Part shown: positions 19,402-28,312 of the stretch, in pieces
Layout: each line of letters opens with the position of its first letter
Numbering within the stretch: position 1 is the stretch's first letter
Source of the DNA: Pelotomaculum schinkii
GTDB lineage: Bacteria; Bacillota; Desulfotomaculia; Desulfotomaculales; Pelotomaculaceae
Direction of reading: 5' to 3'
Assembly: GCF_004369205.1 (NCBI RefSeq)
Contig: NZ_QFGA01000002.1
Span: 930,001-994,000 of the forward strand
Length of the DNA: 64,000 nucleotides
Translations under genes and position numbers: made by a program
The notes under the pieces: generated by a model
What the model saw: only the letters and a program-made list of their open reading frames with translations
The model's database searches: none
Told to the model about the DNA's origin: nothing

Positions 19402-19605
19402 TTATTTATCACTGGGGGACACAACTTGAATATAGCTGAAATACAATTCAACTTCGTCGTCAACAGCCAGAGGCTTATCGGTAAAAACCATTCTAAGGGG
19501 AACACTCAAAATTCCAAGCCGGCCGGAAAAGGCAATCTTGACGCCGACATCTGTTACCTCAAGAATTTTCCCCCTTATCAACCGGGGTGTCATATCAATA
19601 TTCAT
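19402..19605 (-). CDS. Small conserved-looking protein between prdA and prdB
   Basis: 67 residues, beta-rich (RGKILEVTDVGVKIAFSGRLG), with the look of a small barrel: alternating hydrophobic residues, two glycines per turn. It sits 11 bases after prdA and 22 bases before prdB, so it is surely in the same transcript. Its binding site is weak (AGGTTG). Small genes are known at this place in other proline reductase operons; I recall them only as uncharacterised. A chaperone- or assembly-type role for PrdA/PrdB is speculation from position. Confidence 0.75.
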   Translation of the reverse strand: MNIDMTPRLIRGKILEVTDVGVKIAFSGRLGILSVPLRMVFTDKPLAVDDEVELYFSYIQVVSPSDK

Positions 19606-19616
19606 GGCTGAACAAC

Positions 19617-21410
19617 CTACCCGATCTGGTCATCAAGCACTTTTTGGTTGTGTTGAATGACCGATTGATCCCACTTGCGGCCGGGCGCTTTGAGTTCCAC
19701 GCCGGCCATCTTGTTTTTCAGCATAGTCAAAGCCCGTCTGGCATCCCATTCGCACAGTGTGTTATCGCCTAAAATCTCAGATTCAAAGCCATTGGCATCC
19801 TTGTTCAGTTCGATCATCGCGTCCATGTACTTGTTGCCCACTACCAATGCGCCCTGGTATGCGGAGTAAGTCACCCCGACAACAGGCACGCCGCGTTTAC
19901 CAATTTGCTCGATGTGGCTGGCAAAATCGATGTGGTTGTTGCCGAAACCTTCGGTAGTGACAATAGCGCCTTCCACGCCGAGAGCTTCTACCATTGCCCC
20001 GACGCGGCCCGAAACATAGTTTTTCTCATTATTGATTTGCGGGCTTCCGACGAACACCACACCCACCAGGTCAACCTCCTCATCGCTTGCCATCAGGTTC
20101 ACCAACGGCTCCCGGAAATAGTGGCGGGTGTTTTCTTTGGAAGCAGGCCCGATGCAGGTCAACGCATGGATACCGCCGTCACGCACTTCGTTCGCTGAAA
20201 GGACAACCGGCACATTGCCCAGGTCAACGTTAGGACGGCCGCCGAATACGCCGGCAGGCTCATTGGGCAGGATGACGTTGTCGTGCATTGCCCCCTGACC
20301 CATGATTTCTTTCACCAGGACTACGCGAGGCCGTCCAATACGGCTGATATCCTGATACTCCACTTCTGAAACTGCCGCCTCAGCAGGCGCTTTTTTCAGA
20401 ACCTCGCGGATTTCCTGGATAATAACGTCGCACACTGTATGGGAAGCGTAGGGTCCGCGGCGCTCCATACCCTTACCTGCTTCGATGGTAGTCATGATGC
20501 GAAGCAGAATATCGTTTTCATCCGGGCAGCCGGGACGTCCGTAACGGATTTTTTCATCAAGATATCCTTCGCAAGAGCCGAATTCATGTACTTGCAGGCC
20601 GCTTTCGTCCATACCGGTCAGCATTACGACCATACCCCTAAGGACGTTGGTTACCCCTTCGCCCAGCCGGCCTTCAACTTTTGCAGCCACAGGAATAACG
20701 TCCATAATGGTGTTGGTGTAAACATGTTTGTTGTCCGGCGTAACGATGTCCATTTCAATTTTCTTGACCAGCGGGTCGGCTTTCAGAGCTTCTTCACACA
20801 GCGCTTTGCGAATGGTCAGCACACCGTTTTCAAAACTTGTTTGCTCGCCCAGTGCTACCTTTGTCACTGCGTATGCGCGCCTTTTCAGGGTGCGGCGGAT
20901 TTTATCCTCAGCCGCTATCGCCGGCGCATCCGGAACCGCTGCCGGCGGAACCACCGGGACAGGCGCTTGGGCCACGGACGGAGCGCCACCATACACGACA
21001 ACCGTCGGAAATTCCAGATTGATGCCTTTTGACTCTTCGATGCGAATACGTACCACACCGCCTGTAACGGCCGGTTGTTCGCCGCCTGCCGGTACAGTAT
21101 CTGGCGGAGCCATCTCCTCTGTCGCGGTTTCCGGTGCGACAACCTCACTTTCCACTGTCTGCATCCCTTCCAACATATCAGGGGTCAGCGGGGTCAGCGC
21201 GTCCACCGTTTTAATTAGTTTTGCGCCTAATGCCTGACCGATTTTAACCACATTGCCAGGTACCGTCAGAAGGCCCGAGTCCTCTAGATCAGGCAATAAA
21301 TCAGGATCTTCCAGATCGGCCGGCGCAATCACCATTCCCACCTTGGCCAGACAGCATACCACCGCCGGATCGTCTTTATGGCGAGCTGCTGTTTCCGGAG
21401 TTATAGACAT
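19617..21410 (-). CDS. prdA: D-proline reductase proprotein PrdA (pyruvoyl precursor)
   Basis: 597 residues. In the characterised enzyme PrdA is cut in front of an internal cysteine, which becomes the pyruvoyl group that binds the amino group of D-proline. Here that residue is Cys419 (TGC at 20156-20154) in the context GIHALTCIGPAS. Residues 1-150 form a variable domain with a Pro/Ala/Val-rich linker (about 125-190); the centre carries EFGSCEGYLDEKIRYGRPGC and GMERRGPYASH; the 179-residue C-terminal part holds VGSPQINNEKNYVSG and EGFGNNHIDFASH. AAGGAGGGTAAGCAAAC precedes the ATG. Follows prdC by 52 bases and works with PrdB and PrdC. Confidence 0.96.
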   Translation of the reverse strand: MSITPETAARHKDDPAVVCCLAKVGMVIAPADLEDPDLLPDLEDSGLLTVPGNVVKIGQALGAKLIKTVDALTPLTPDMLEGMQTVESEVVAPETATEEMAPPDTVPAGGEQPAVTGGVVRIRIEESKGINLEFPTVVVYGGAPSVAQAPVPVVPPAAVPDAPAIAAEDKIRRTLKRRAYAVTKVALGEQTSFENGVLTIRKALCEEALKADPLVKKIEMDIVTPDNKHVYTNTIMDVIPVAAKVEGRLGEGVTNVLRGMVVMLTGMDESGLQVHEFGSCEGYLDEKIRYGRPGCPDENDILLRIMTTIEAGKGMERRGPYASHTVCDVIIQEIREVLKKAPAEAAVSEVEYQDISRIGRPRVVLVKEIMGQGAMHDNVILPNEPAGVFGGRPNVDLGNVPVVLSANEVRDGGIHALTCIGPASKENTRHYFREPLVNLMASDEEVDLVGVVFVGSPQINNEKNYVSGRVGAMVEALGVEGAIVTTEGFGNNHIDFASHIEQIGKRGVPVVGVTYSAYQGALVVGNKYMDAMIELNKDANGFESEILGDNTLCEWDARRALTMLKNKMAGVELKAPGRKWDQSVIQHNQKVLDDQIG

Positions 21411-21462
21411 GTTTGCTTACCCTCCTTATGACATTTATCAACCTTAAATTTGAGATTTAACA

Positions 21463-22755
21463 TTATTCAATCTTCAGCCGGCGCACCAGACGATGTCCCA
21501 CGGCCCGCATGATATGGTCGGTATGGTGATAAACCGGCAACTTCAATTTGGGAGCGACACCCATAACAGTATTGGAACAGTCGCTGCAGTTACTTATAAG
21601 CAGCACTTCAGCGCCATTTTTTTTCAGTTTTAATACCTTCTCAGCCTGACCGGGGCAGTTACCGGGATTTTCGCATTTAATGCTGTTTTTTACATCCACG
21701 ACTTGTTTGCATCTTTCAACACTCACAACTTCGGCGCCCATTTTTTGCGCCAGTTCCCGTAAGCGGACCTCGCCGGCGCCGCATGCGCAAACCAAGAGCC
21801 CCATTTTGCGTTTTTCTTTAGGCAGCGGCAAAGTCACTAAAACGCCACCCGTCGTCTTTTCAACCACACTGTCAATATCAACGCTTTTACCGGTAAAGGG
21901 ACCGCCCATTATGATCTCGCCGTAGTCGCCTTCGATACCTCCGGCTTCTGCAATGAGATCCTTAATTGGCGTGCCGATGGGAACATTCATAAAAATGTTG
22001 GCCTCACGCCCGCTTTTCAACCTGCCGATTACGGTCAGATTCTTGGTCATTACCGGTTTCTTTAATTCAACCGCCTCACAAACAGCCGCGAGGGTTTCCA
22101 CATTACAGACTACGGCATTGGCCGCCGATGGCAGTTGCTCAGGCTTTAACAGCTGTCCCAGCACCTCACGAATAATCGCGCGTTCCTCACCCATCGGATA
22201 GAGGTCAGGCAGAGTCGCGACCTCAATCCGTGCGTCGTCTATTACTGACTTCATACTGGCAATGGCTTTTGTGTTTTTACTTTTTATGGCAATAATTCCC
22301 CTGGCGGCATTAGTGGCCCGCATGGCGTAAATCAGCCCCCTATAGACTACCGCCGGGTTTTCTTGTATTTGTTTGATGTTGTGTGCCAACAACGGCTCGC
22401 ACTCAGCGCCGTTGGCGATAACCACACCCCCTTTAATGTCAATATCCATTTTGACGTGGGTTGGGAAACCGGCGCCGCCCATTCCGACAATCCCTGCCGC
22501 TTTAATCATCTCCACAATGCTGTCACTTGCGGGTATTGGCTGGAAGGTATCCGGTTGAACCTCATCAGCCTCAACCACGATTTCTTTTTCATTCACATCA
22601 ATAACCGTACCGGATACACTGGCGTGAATATTAGCTCCCAATCGTACCGGTTCGGCGATAAGTGCCCCTCTTTCCACTCTGTCACCAATTTTGACCAACG
22701 GACTGTCCGGCGCGCCCAAGTGTTGCTGAAGCAAAATTTTATAAAGCTTTTTCAT
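21463..22755 (-). CDS. prdC: Proline reductase-associated electron transfer protein PrdC (RnfC-like)
   Basis: 430 residues, RnfC/NqrA-related. The N-terminal half has a barrel-sandwich domain (KIGDRVERGALIAEP) and the nucleotide-binding-like GIVGMGGAGFPTHVKMD. The C-terminal part carries cysteines LLVCACGAGEVR, ERCKQ, KCENPGNCPGQ and SNCSDCSN. It is thought to pass electrons from NADH or the Rnf system to proline reductase. Some relatives carry selenocysteine; here the candidate positions read as cysteine, with no in-frame UGA. First gene of the reductase operon, 40 bases from a textbook sigma-54 promoter, with GGGGGTGAAGGC before the ATG. Confidence 0.93.
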   Translation of the reverse strand: MKKLYKILLQQHLGAPDSPLVKIGDRVERGALIAEPVRLGANIHASVSGTVIDVNEKEIVVEADEVQPDTFQPIPASDSIVEMIKAAGIVGMGGAGFPTHVKMDIDIKGGVVIANGAECEPLLAHNIKQIQENPAVVYRGLIYAMRATNAARGIIAIKSKNTKAIASMKSVIDDARIEVATLPDLYPMGEERAIIREVLGQLLKPEQLPSAANAVVCNVETLAAVCEAVELKKPVMTKNLTVIGRLKSGREANIFMNVPIGTPIKDLIAEAGGIEGDYGEIIMGGPFTGKSVDIDSVVEKTTGGVLVTLPLPKEKRKMGLLVCACGAGEVRLRELAQKMGAEVVSVERCKQVVDVKNSIKCENPGNCPGQAEKVLKLKKNGAEVLLISNCSDCSNTVMGVAPKLKLPVYHHTDHIMRAVGHRLVRRLKIE

Positions 22756-22792
22756 GCCTTCACCCCCTTTGCGATTTTCTTAACATAATTAG

Positions 22793-22808
22793 TGCAAACA
22801 TTGTGCCA
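22793..22808 (-). promoter_or_regulatory. Sigma-54 promoter of the prdC operon
   Basis: On the minus strand TGGCAC-AATGT-TTGCA, an exact match to the -24/-12 consensus TGGCACN5TTGCA, 38 bases before the prdC start. It matches the need for the sigma-54 activator PrdR encoded just upstream. Confidence 0.93.
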
Positions 22809-22951
22809 AAGAATACAAACTCTTTCTAACAATTAATATTACGTTCTATTATCTAGCATTTAACCGTCTTAAAACCAAACAAATACAGCAATAACAACAC
22901 TAATGCTGTCTCCGAATTAGATTTGAGGATTTACGGCCTTTTTATTACAAA

Positions 22952-22990
22952 AAACCTCCATGTGTCAAAACTACTGACACATGGAGGTTT
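22952..22990. promoter_or_regulatory. Long palindrome: prdR copy 1 terminator and/or activator site
   Basis: Perfect 16-bp arms AAACCTCCATGTGTCA / TGACACATGGAGGTTT with an 8-base spacer, 144 bases upstream of the sigma-54 promoter. On the minus strand it is followed by TTTTTTG, so it can terminate prdR copy 1. Its core TGTGTCA..TGACACA recurs at the second sigma-54 promoter (30449-30492), which suggests it is also the upstream binding site of PrdR. Both functions may be combined. Confidence 0.75.
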
Positions 22991-23042
22991 TATAATATTT
23001 GAGGGAAAGCATATTTAATAGTTTTTATTGGTACTAATGACA

Positions 23043-23078
23043 TGTCCAACAAACTGACATAGGTCAAGATGTTGGACA
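23043..23078. promoter_or_regulatory. Second dyad upstream of the prdC promoter
   Basis: TGTCCAAC / GTTGGACA, perfect 8-bp arms 20 bases apart, with internal TGACA and TGTC-like half sites. The corresponding place before prdR copy 2 (30565-30588) carries CTGACAGATGTCAG and TGTTGACACA. These may be additional enhancer half sites for PrdR. Confidence 0.4.
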
Positions 23079-23168
23079 CAATGATTTGCAAATAACTATA
23101 CAAATAACTATATATGATGGTTCTATCTTATATGGTCGTACAAATTATTTTATCAAGCAGCTATATCA

Positions 23169-24620
23169 TCAATATGAATTTGCATCATAGACAATGTTTA
23201 GTTTCTGCAATTTATAATAAAGAGTGCTGCGCGGTATTCTGAGCATTTTGGCGGCTTTGGCCTTATTGTTTCCGGTAAGCGTCAGAACATTGATAATTGT
23301 CCGCCGTTCAGCTTCAATGATGGCTTCTTCCAGCCGTATCAAGGTTTCAAAATTAGCCGTGATTTTATTATCACCTTGCTTTTGATTAGAATTCTTAATC
23401 ACTAATGGCAAATACTGCGCCGTAATCATATTGTCATCTGCCAAAACCACCAACCGTTCCACCACGTTTTTAAGTTCCCGGACATTTCCCGGCCAATGAT
23501 AATGCAGCAGCATAGCCATGACTTCAGGAGCAATTTTGTCAATCAATTTGTGATTGACCACAGAATGTTTTTTTAAGTAATAATCAATCAAAATAGGTAT
23601 ATCTTCAGGCCGCTCTCTGAGAGCAGGCAGCTTTAGCGAAAATACATTTAAACGATAAAATAAATCCTGGCGGAAAGTACCGTTTTTTAACATTGTTGCC
23701 ATCTCACGATTGGTTGCCGCAATAACTCGAATATCCACTTTAATAGGCTTGACTCCGCCCACCCGGTAAAATTCATGGCTTTCCAAAACTCTGAGCAGTT
23801 TGGACTGCATCTCCAGCGGTAATTCGCCAATCTCATCCAGGAAAACAGTCCCGCCGTCGGCAATTTCAAACTTGCCGGGCTTTCCCTTCTTTTGCGCGCC
23901 GGTAAACGCGCCAGACTCATAGCCGAATAGTTCGCTTTCGATCAGGCTTGATGGAATTGCACTACAGTCGACTACCACAAAAGGTTGGTCGCGGCGCATG
24001 CTTTCTTCATGAATGGCGTAAGCAAACAGATCTTTGCCGGTACCGCTTTCCCCGACAATCATAACCGACACGTCACTCTCAGCCACTTTTTTTGCAATCA
24101 TAATCAGGTCATACATCTGCTTGCTTTTATATACAATCCTCTCAAAACCGCAATTGCCATGAATTTGTTTTATGACCTCTTCGGCACGCTCCAAATATTT
24201 TATCCGGTTTTTGGCTTCCTGCAGTTCAAAACTCATTCGTTGGATTTCCGTAACATCATGGTCAATAGAAACTACCCCGATGACATGATCGCCATCACGA
24301 ATCGGGATACAACTTATTATAACCACATTGCCCTCCCGAGGCCGGTGTTCAACATATTCAACGGGATTGCCATTACGCAAAACGTCCAGACACAAGGCGT
24401 TGGGGAAAAATTGTGCAATATCGGCGCCGACAATCTCCATACGGTCAACGCCGTAAAGCTTCTCTGAGCGGTTATTCCAATAAGTAACGACGCCATGTTC
24501 GTCTATTACGCAGATAGCCTCGTTAACATTTTCCAGGATTTTCTCAAAAGATATCCCCATCCGTATCTGAATCAAGTTTTCTGCAGCAATTTTTTTAGTG
24601 GCCTCATCCGCTTTCATCAT
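23169..24620 (-). CDS. prdR: Sigma-54-dependent transcriptional activator PrdR, copy 1
   Basis: 483 residues. PAS sensor domain about residues 25-130, AAA+ domain with Walker A GESGTGKD (190-197), the sigma-54 contact loop GAFTGA (237-242), Walker B GGTVFLDE, and a Fis-type HTH at the end ([20 protein letters not shown]). PrdR activates the proline reductase genes in response to proline; the PAS domain is the likely sensor. Nearly identical to copy 2 at 28613-30082: eleven substitutions fall in residues 39-123, none in the rest of the AAA+ domain, two before the HTH. Near the end a two-base deletion relative to copy 2 changes the tail to YDANSY. The start overlaps the stop of a small upstream ORF. 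Confidence 0.93.
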   Translation of the reverse strand: MMKADEATKKIAAENLIQIRMGISFEKILENVNEAICVIDEHGVVTYWNNRSEKLYGVDRMEIVGADIAQFFPNALCLDVLRNGNPVEYVEHRPREGNVVIISCIPIRDGDHVIGVVSIDHDVTEIQRMSFELQEAKNRIKYLERAEEVIKQIHGNCGFERIVYKSKQMYDLIMIAKKVAESDVSVMIVGESGTGKDLFAYAIHEESMRRDQPFVVVDCSAIPSSLIESELFGYESGAFTGAQKKGKPGKFEIADGGTVFLDEIGELPLEMQSKLLRVLESHEFYRVGGVKPIKVDIRVIAATNREMATMLKNGTFRQDLFYRLNVFSLKLPALRERPEDIPILIDYYLKKHSVVNHKLIDKIAPEVMAMLLHYHWPGNVRELKNVVERLVVLADDNMITAQYLPLVIKNSNQKQGDNKITANFETLIRLEEAIIEAERRTIINVLTLTGNNKAKAAKMLRIPRSTLYYKLQKLNIVYDANSY

Positions 24621-24746
24621 ATAACACCCTTCCTCACTTGTCGCATATCCCGGTACTCCGGTTCAGTAAGCAGAGGGATGCCTAGCGCTTCGCTTGAATA
24701 TATTCCGGCCGCTTGTTGAAATGCTTGAGCACTTGCGGCTATTGTA
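23169..24746 (-). repeat. Direct repeat carrying prdR, copy 1
   Basis: About 1.57 kb nearly identical to 28613-30208, offset 5462 bases, same orientation. It covers the 3' part of the coupled small ORF and all of prdR; similarity ends abruptly near ...GCGGCTAT on the upstream side and just after the stop on the other. Confidence 0.9.
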
Positions 24747-24784
24747 CGTTCACAATCTATCGACAATATTCGACAATTATGCAT
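24617..24784 (-). CDS. 55-residue ORF translationally coupled to prdR copy 1
   Basis: ATG 24784 follows AGGAGGGAATC, a strong binding site. The peptide begins MHNCRILSIDCERTIAASAQ and continues AGIYSSEALGIPLLTEPEYR before ending at a TGA that overlaps the prdR ATGATG start. prdR itself has no other clear binding site, so translation probably re-initiates from this ORF. Most of the peptide recurs unchanged in front of prdR copy 2. I know no family for it; it might be a leader peptide or the remnant of a larger protein. Confidence 0.6.
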   Translation of the reverse strand: MHNCRILSIDCERTIAASAQAFQQAAGIYSSEALGIPLLTEPEYRDMRQVRKGVI

Positions 24785-24877
24785 GATTCCCTCCTAATTA
24801 TAGCGACAATTAACCAGATAATTCTGGCTGACTGTTGTTACGCATTATTTCAAAAAGAAGACCCCATCAATTTCTGC

Positions 24878-24917
24878 AATATTGGAAAAGCCCTCCTGTA
24901 AGGGCTTTTCCAATATT
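24878..24917 (-). terminator. Rho-independent terminator of proS
   Basis: AATATTGGAAAAGCCCT / AGGGCTTTTCCAATATT, perfect 17-bp arms with a 6-base loop, 15 bases past the proS stop. It ends the prdR2-putP-proS transcript before prdR copy 1. Confidence 0.85.
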
Positions 24918-24931
24918 TATAGGATTCTAAC

Positions 24932-26677
24932 TTAGATTTTAATCATGTTGGCTTCAATGAAAGCATTAATTTCATCAACCACCCGGTCAATATCGACCAG
25001 GCAAGCTTCCCCGGTCTTGCGTACTTTGAATTCCACCTTGTTTACCACCAGATACTTCGGACTAACCGTAATCCGGAGCGGAATTCCAATTAAATCTGCG
25101 TCTTTGAACTTGACTCCCGGTCGCTCATCACGGTCATCAAGTATGACTTCTACGCCGGCTTTCCCTAAGCGGGTATAGATTTCCCCGGCTATTTGCTTTT
25201 GTTCGGGCTCTTTAATACTGATCGGAGTAATAATGACGTGATAGGGCGCGATCGGCGCCGGCCAGATAATCCCATTTTGATCATAATTTTGCTCAATGGC
25301 AGCTGCCATCGTACGGCCGATTCCAATCCCGTAACAACCCATGGCAATCGTCTTTTCCTTACCGTCCTCGTCTGTGTAGATCGCATGCAGCGATTCACTG
25401 TATTTGGTCCCCAGCTTAAAGATGTGGCCGACTTCAATGCCGCGCGCCGAATTCAGTGTTTTCCCACAGCGCGGACACGGTTCGCCCTTTGCCGCCATTC
25501 GGACGTCAGCCACCTCAATATCAAGATTCTTAAAATCACGAAGTGGGGTAATATGTATCCAGTGATGGTCAGTTTTATTGCCTCCGCATTCACCGTCTAT
25601 GATTTCATACACCCAAGGGTCGGCGATAATCTTGATTTTTTCCTTGAGGCCGATTGGGCCGGCATAACCCACATCGGCTCCGGTTACCTGGTTGACAACT
25701 TCCTCTCTGGCTAAACTAAGGTAGAGGCAGTCAAGCAGGTTCTTGACTTTAATTTCGTTAACCTGATGGTCACCGCGCACCAAAACGAGGACTACAGGAT
25801 ATTCCTCTTTTTCCGTTTCATAAATAACCGATTTTACAGCCTTATCCGCGGTATGATGGAGATACAGTCCAACATCTTCAATCGTCCGGCAATTCGGTGT
25901 ATAGACCAGTTCTCTTTCCGCCAATTGCCTGAAATCAATATCCTCATGCTTTGTCGGTAAAATCACCGCTTTTTCGACATTGGCGCCGTATTCACATCCA
26001 TCACAGTAGAGAATTTCCGCTTCGCCGTTATCCGCCATAACCATGAATTCGTGGGAACCACCCTTGCCGCCAATTGCACCGGGGTCAGCCTCAACCACAC
26101 GAAAGGTCAAGCCGGCTCGCGTGAAAGCTCTCGTATATCCCTCATGCATTTTCATATAACTTTCATGTAAGCCGGCCTCATCCCGGTCAAAGGAATACAG
26201 GTCTTTCATGATAAATTCACGGGCCCGCATCAAGCCGAAACGTGGACGAATTTCATCCCGAAACTTCGTTTGAATCTGATACCAAAGTTGCGGTAGTTGG
26301 CGGTATGAGTTAATCTCGTTATGGGCAATCGTGGTGATAATTTCTTCATGCGTCGGACCAAGGCAATAATTCCTTCCCTGCCGGTCACACAACCTAAAAA
26401 GTTCGTCACCGTAGACATCCCAGCGGCCGGTCTGCTGCCATAATTCCGCCGGATTCAAGACCGGCAGCAGGAATTCTTGACCACCCTGACGGTTCATTTC
26501 TTCCCGCATGATCTGCTCAATCTTTCTGATAACACGGTAACCCATGGGCAAATAGGAGTAAACCCCGGCAGCTGTCCTTCTGACTAAACCGGCACGCAAC
26601 ATTAGTTTGTGACTGATGGTTTCAGCTTCCGTCGGTATTTCACGTAATGTAGGCAAAAACATCTTGGAAAGTCTCAC
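24932..26677 (-). CDS. proS: Prolyl-tRNA synthetase (bacterial type with INS domain)
   Basis: 581 residues from a GTG at 26677; AAGGGGGAGACAAG precedes it and the product begins VRLSKMFLPTLRE, the usual ProRS N-terminus. An upstream in-frame ATG at 26761 would overlap putP and has no family support. Class II synthetase: motif 1 region GVYSYLPMGYRVIRKIEQIM, motif 2 FRDEIRPRFGLMRAREF, then the editing (INS) domain from about 220 to 410, and motif 3 GIGIGRTMAAAIEQ. Charges tRNA-Pro. Its place between putP and prdR means it is probably expressed with proline catabolism, perhaps to keep charging going while proline is consumed; whether another ProRS exists elsewhere cannot be seen. Confidence 0.95.
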   Translation of the reverse strand: MRLSKMFLPTLREIPTEAETISHKLMLRAGLVRRTAAGVYSYLPMGYRVIRKIEQIMREEMNRQGGQEFLLPVLNPAELWQQTGRWDVYGDELFRLCDRQGRNYCLGPTHEEIITTIAHNEINSYRQLPQLWYQIQTKFRDEIRPRFGLMRAREFIMKDLYSFDRDEAGLHESYMKMHEGYTRAFTRAGLTFRVVEADPGAIGGKGGSHEFMVMADNGEAEILYCDGCEYGANVEKAVILPTKHEDIDFRQLAERELVYTPNCRTIEDVGLYLHHTADKAVKSVIYETEKEEYPVVLVLVRGDHQVNEIKVKNLLDCLYLSLAREEVVNQVTGADVGYAGPIGLKEKIKIIADPWVYEIIDGECGGNKTDHHWIHITPLRDFKNLDIEVADVRMAAKGEPCPRCGKTLNSARGIEVGHIFKLGTKYSESLHAIYTDEDGKEKTIAMGCYGIGIGRTMAAAIEQNYDQNGIIWPAPIAPYHVIITPISIKEPEQKQIAGEIYTRLGKAGVEVILDDRDERPGVKFKDADLIGIPLRITVSPKYLVVNKVEFKVRKTGEACLVDIDRVVDEINAFIEANMIKI

Positions 26678-26723
26678 CTTGTCTCCCCCTTGATTTATTT
26701 GTTCTTCCAGGAATTTCTCTCGA

Positions 26724-28217
26724 CTACCGAAGCTCTGCCCGATTAACCCGCTCAAATTCATCCATAATTTCCTTAGACGGTTGTTTACTCATCATGCTAA
26801 CAACAATAATGGCAAAAACGGACATTATAAAACCGGGAACTATTTCATATAATGCAAAGATGCCGCCAAAATGGGCTAATTGTTTCCAAACCAATACCGT
26901 AATACCCCCTGCAATAATTCCAGCAAGAGCTCCGGATTTAGTCATTCTCTTCCAGAACAAAGACATCACCAGGGTTGGACCAAAGGTTGCCCCAAATCCA
27001 GCCCAGGCATAGGCTACAAGATCCAGCACCAGATTATCAGGTTTAATGGCTAAGAGCCCAGCAACAATCGCAACGCCAATCACCGTCCAACGACTGATCG
27101 AGACCAACTCTTTCTCCCCTGCCTCTTTACGAATCAAGGATTTATAAAAATCCTGACCGATAGCTGAAGCAGTAACCAACAATTGAGAAGATGCCGTACT
27201 CATAATAGCAGCCAGAATTGCTGATAAGATAATCCCGGCGATAAAAGATGCAAAAATATCATTCGTCATAACCATAAACACGGTTTCACTGGCTGCTCCC
27301 TCGAGTGTCTGAGGAAGATAGACTCGTCCAACCATCCCAACCAGAACAGCGGCAGCTAGGGACAGAATAACCCAAACCATTGCTATATGGCGTGCCGGCT
27401 TGATCTCATCTGCCGAATGAATGGCCATAAAACGAACCAGGATGTGGGGTTGACCAAAGTAACCAAGGCCCCAGGCCATCAGGGACACAACAGCGATGAG
27501 AGAAAGAGCGGTTCCGTCAACGCTTGTAAAAGGGTTAAGAAGCTCAGGATTAATATTCTTCAAAGCAGCCAGTGTATCAGCCGGCCCACCACTCAGAAAC
27601 ATACCGGTAATAGGAACAATCAGGATAGCAAAAAACATGAGTATTCCCTGAACAAAATCAGTCCAGCAAACAGCCATAAAGCCCCCCAAAAATGTATAGG
27701 TGACAACCACTGCAGCTCCAATTAACATTGACCAGATATAAGGCAAACCAAAAACAGTGTTAAACAATTTGCCTCCGGCAACAAACCCGGAAGATGTATA
27801 AATCAGAAAGAAGATTAATATAAAAACTGCAGCAACACTACGTAATATTTTTAAGCTATCCCTGAACCGGTTCTCCAGGTAATCAGGCAAAGTCAGGGAG
27901 TCATTGGCAATTTGGGTGTAGTTCCGCAGGCGTTTGGCAACAAATTTCCAGTTTGCATAAGTACCGAGAGCAAGACCCAAGGCAATCCACGATGCCTCCA
28001 TCCCTGACAGATACGCATAACCCGGCAATCCAAGCAGCAACCAGCCACTCATATCAGATGCCTCAGCGCTAAGAGATGTAACCCACTTATTCAGACCACG
28101 ACTGCCAAGTATATAATCAGAAACATTTTCAGTTCTGTTAGAAAAGTTCACCCCAATCCATAACATCCCGGTTAAGTATAATATGGAAGCAGCAATAATG
28201 CCAAAACTATGCGACAT
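26724..28217 (-). CDS. putP: Sodium/proline symporter PutP
   Basis: 497 residues from ATG 28217, preceded by AAGGAGGGAAAGTC; an earlier in-frame start lacks this. Sodium:solute symporter family with about thirteen membrane helices. The N-terminus (ILYLTGMLWIGVNFSNRT), the SDYILGSRGLNKWVTSLSAE segment and ASDMSGWLLLGLPGYAYLSG are typical of PutP. Imports proline with sodium, supplying the substrate for PrdF and proline reductase. 46 bases before proS and behind the TIGR04076-like gene, in one transcript starting at the sigma-54 promoter at 30336-30351. Confidence 0.95.
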   Translation of the reverse strand: MSHSFGIIAASILYLTGMLWIGVNFSNRTENVSDYILGSRGLNKWVTSLSAEASDMSGWLLLGLPGYAYLSGMEASWIALGLALGTYANWKFVAKRLRNYTQIANDSLTLPDYLENRFRDSLKILRSVAAVFILIFFLIYTSSGFVAGGKLFNTVFGLPYIWSMLIGAAVVVTYTFLGGFMAVCWTDFVQGILMFFAILIVPITGMFLSGGPADTLAALKNINPELLNPFTSVDGTALSLIAVVSLMAWGLGYFGQPHILVRFMAIHSADEIKPARHIAMVWVILSLAAAVLVGMVGRVYLPQTLEGAASETVFMVMTNDIFASFIAGIILSAILAAIMSTASSQLLVTASAIGQDFYKSLIRKEAGEKELVSISRWTVIGVAIVAGLLAIKPDNLVLDLVAYAWAGFGATFGPTLVMSLFWKRMTKSGALAGIIAGGITVLVWKQLAHFGGIFALYEIVPGFIMSVFAIIVVSMMSKQPSKEIMDEFERVNRAELR

Positions 28218-28312
28218 TGACTTTCCCTCCTTATACTTATATGCATCCCCCAAATCGCGCTAGGAGGTATTATCGTAACACCTTTTTAGCTATGCTAACC
28301 CTCTTAAGAGCA

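Noticed and set aside
18927-19505. 192-residue ORF ending at 18927 as an independent gene
   Set aside because: Its terminal TGA is the selenocysteine codon of prdB and its extended N-terminus lies upstream of the strong SD at 19379.
22952-22990. Palindrome as only a terminator
   Set aside because: Its core recurs in the same position before the second sigma-54 promoter, where no gene ends, so a regulatory role is at least as likely.
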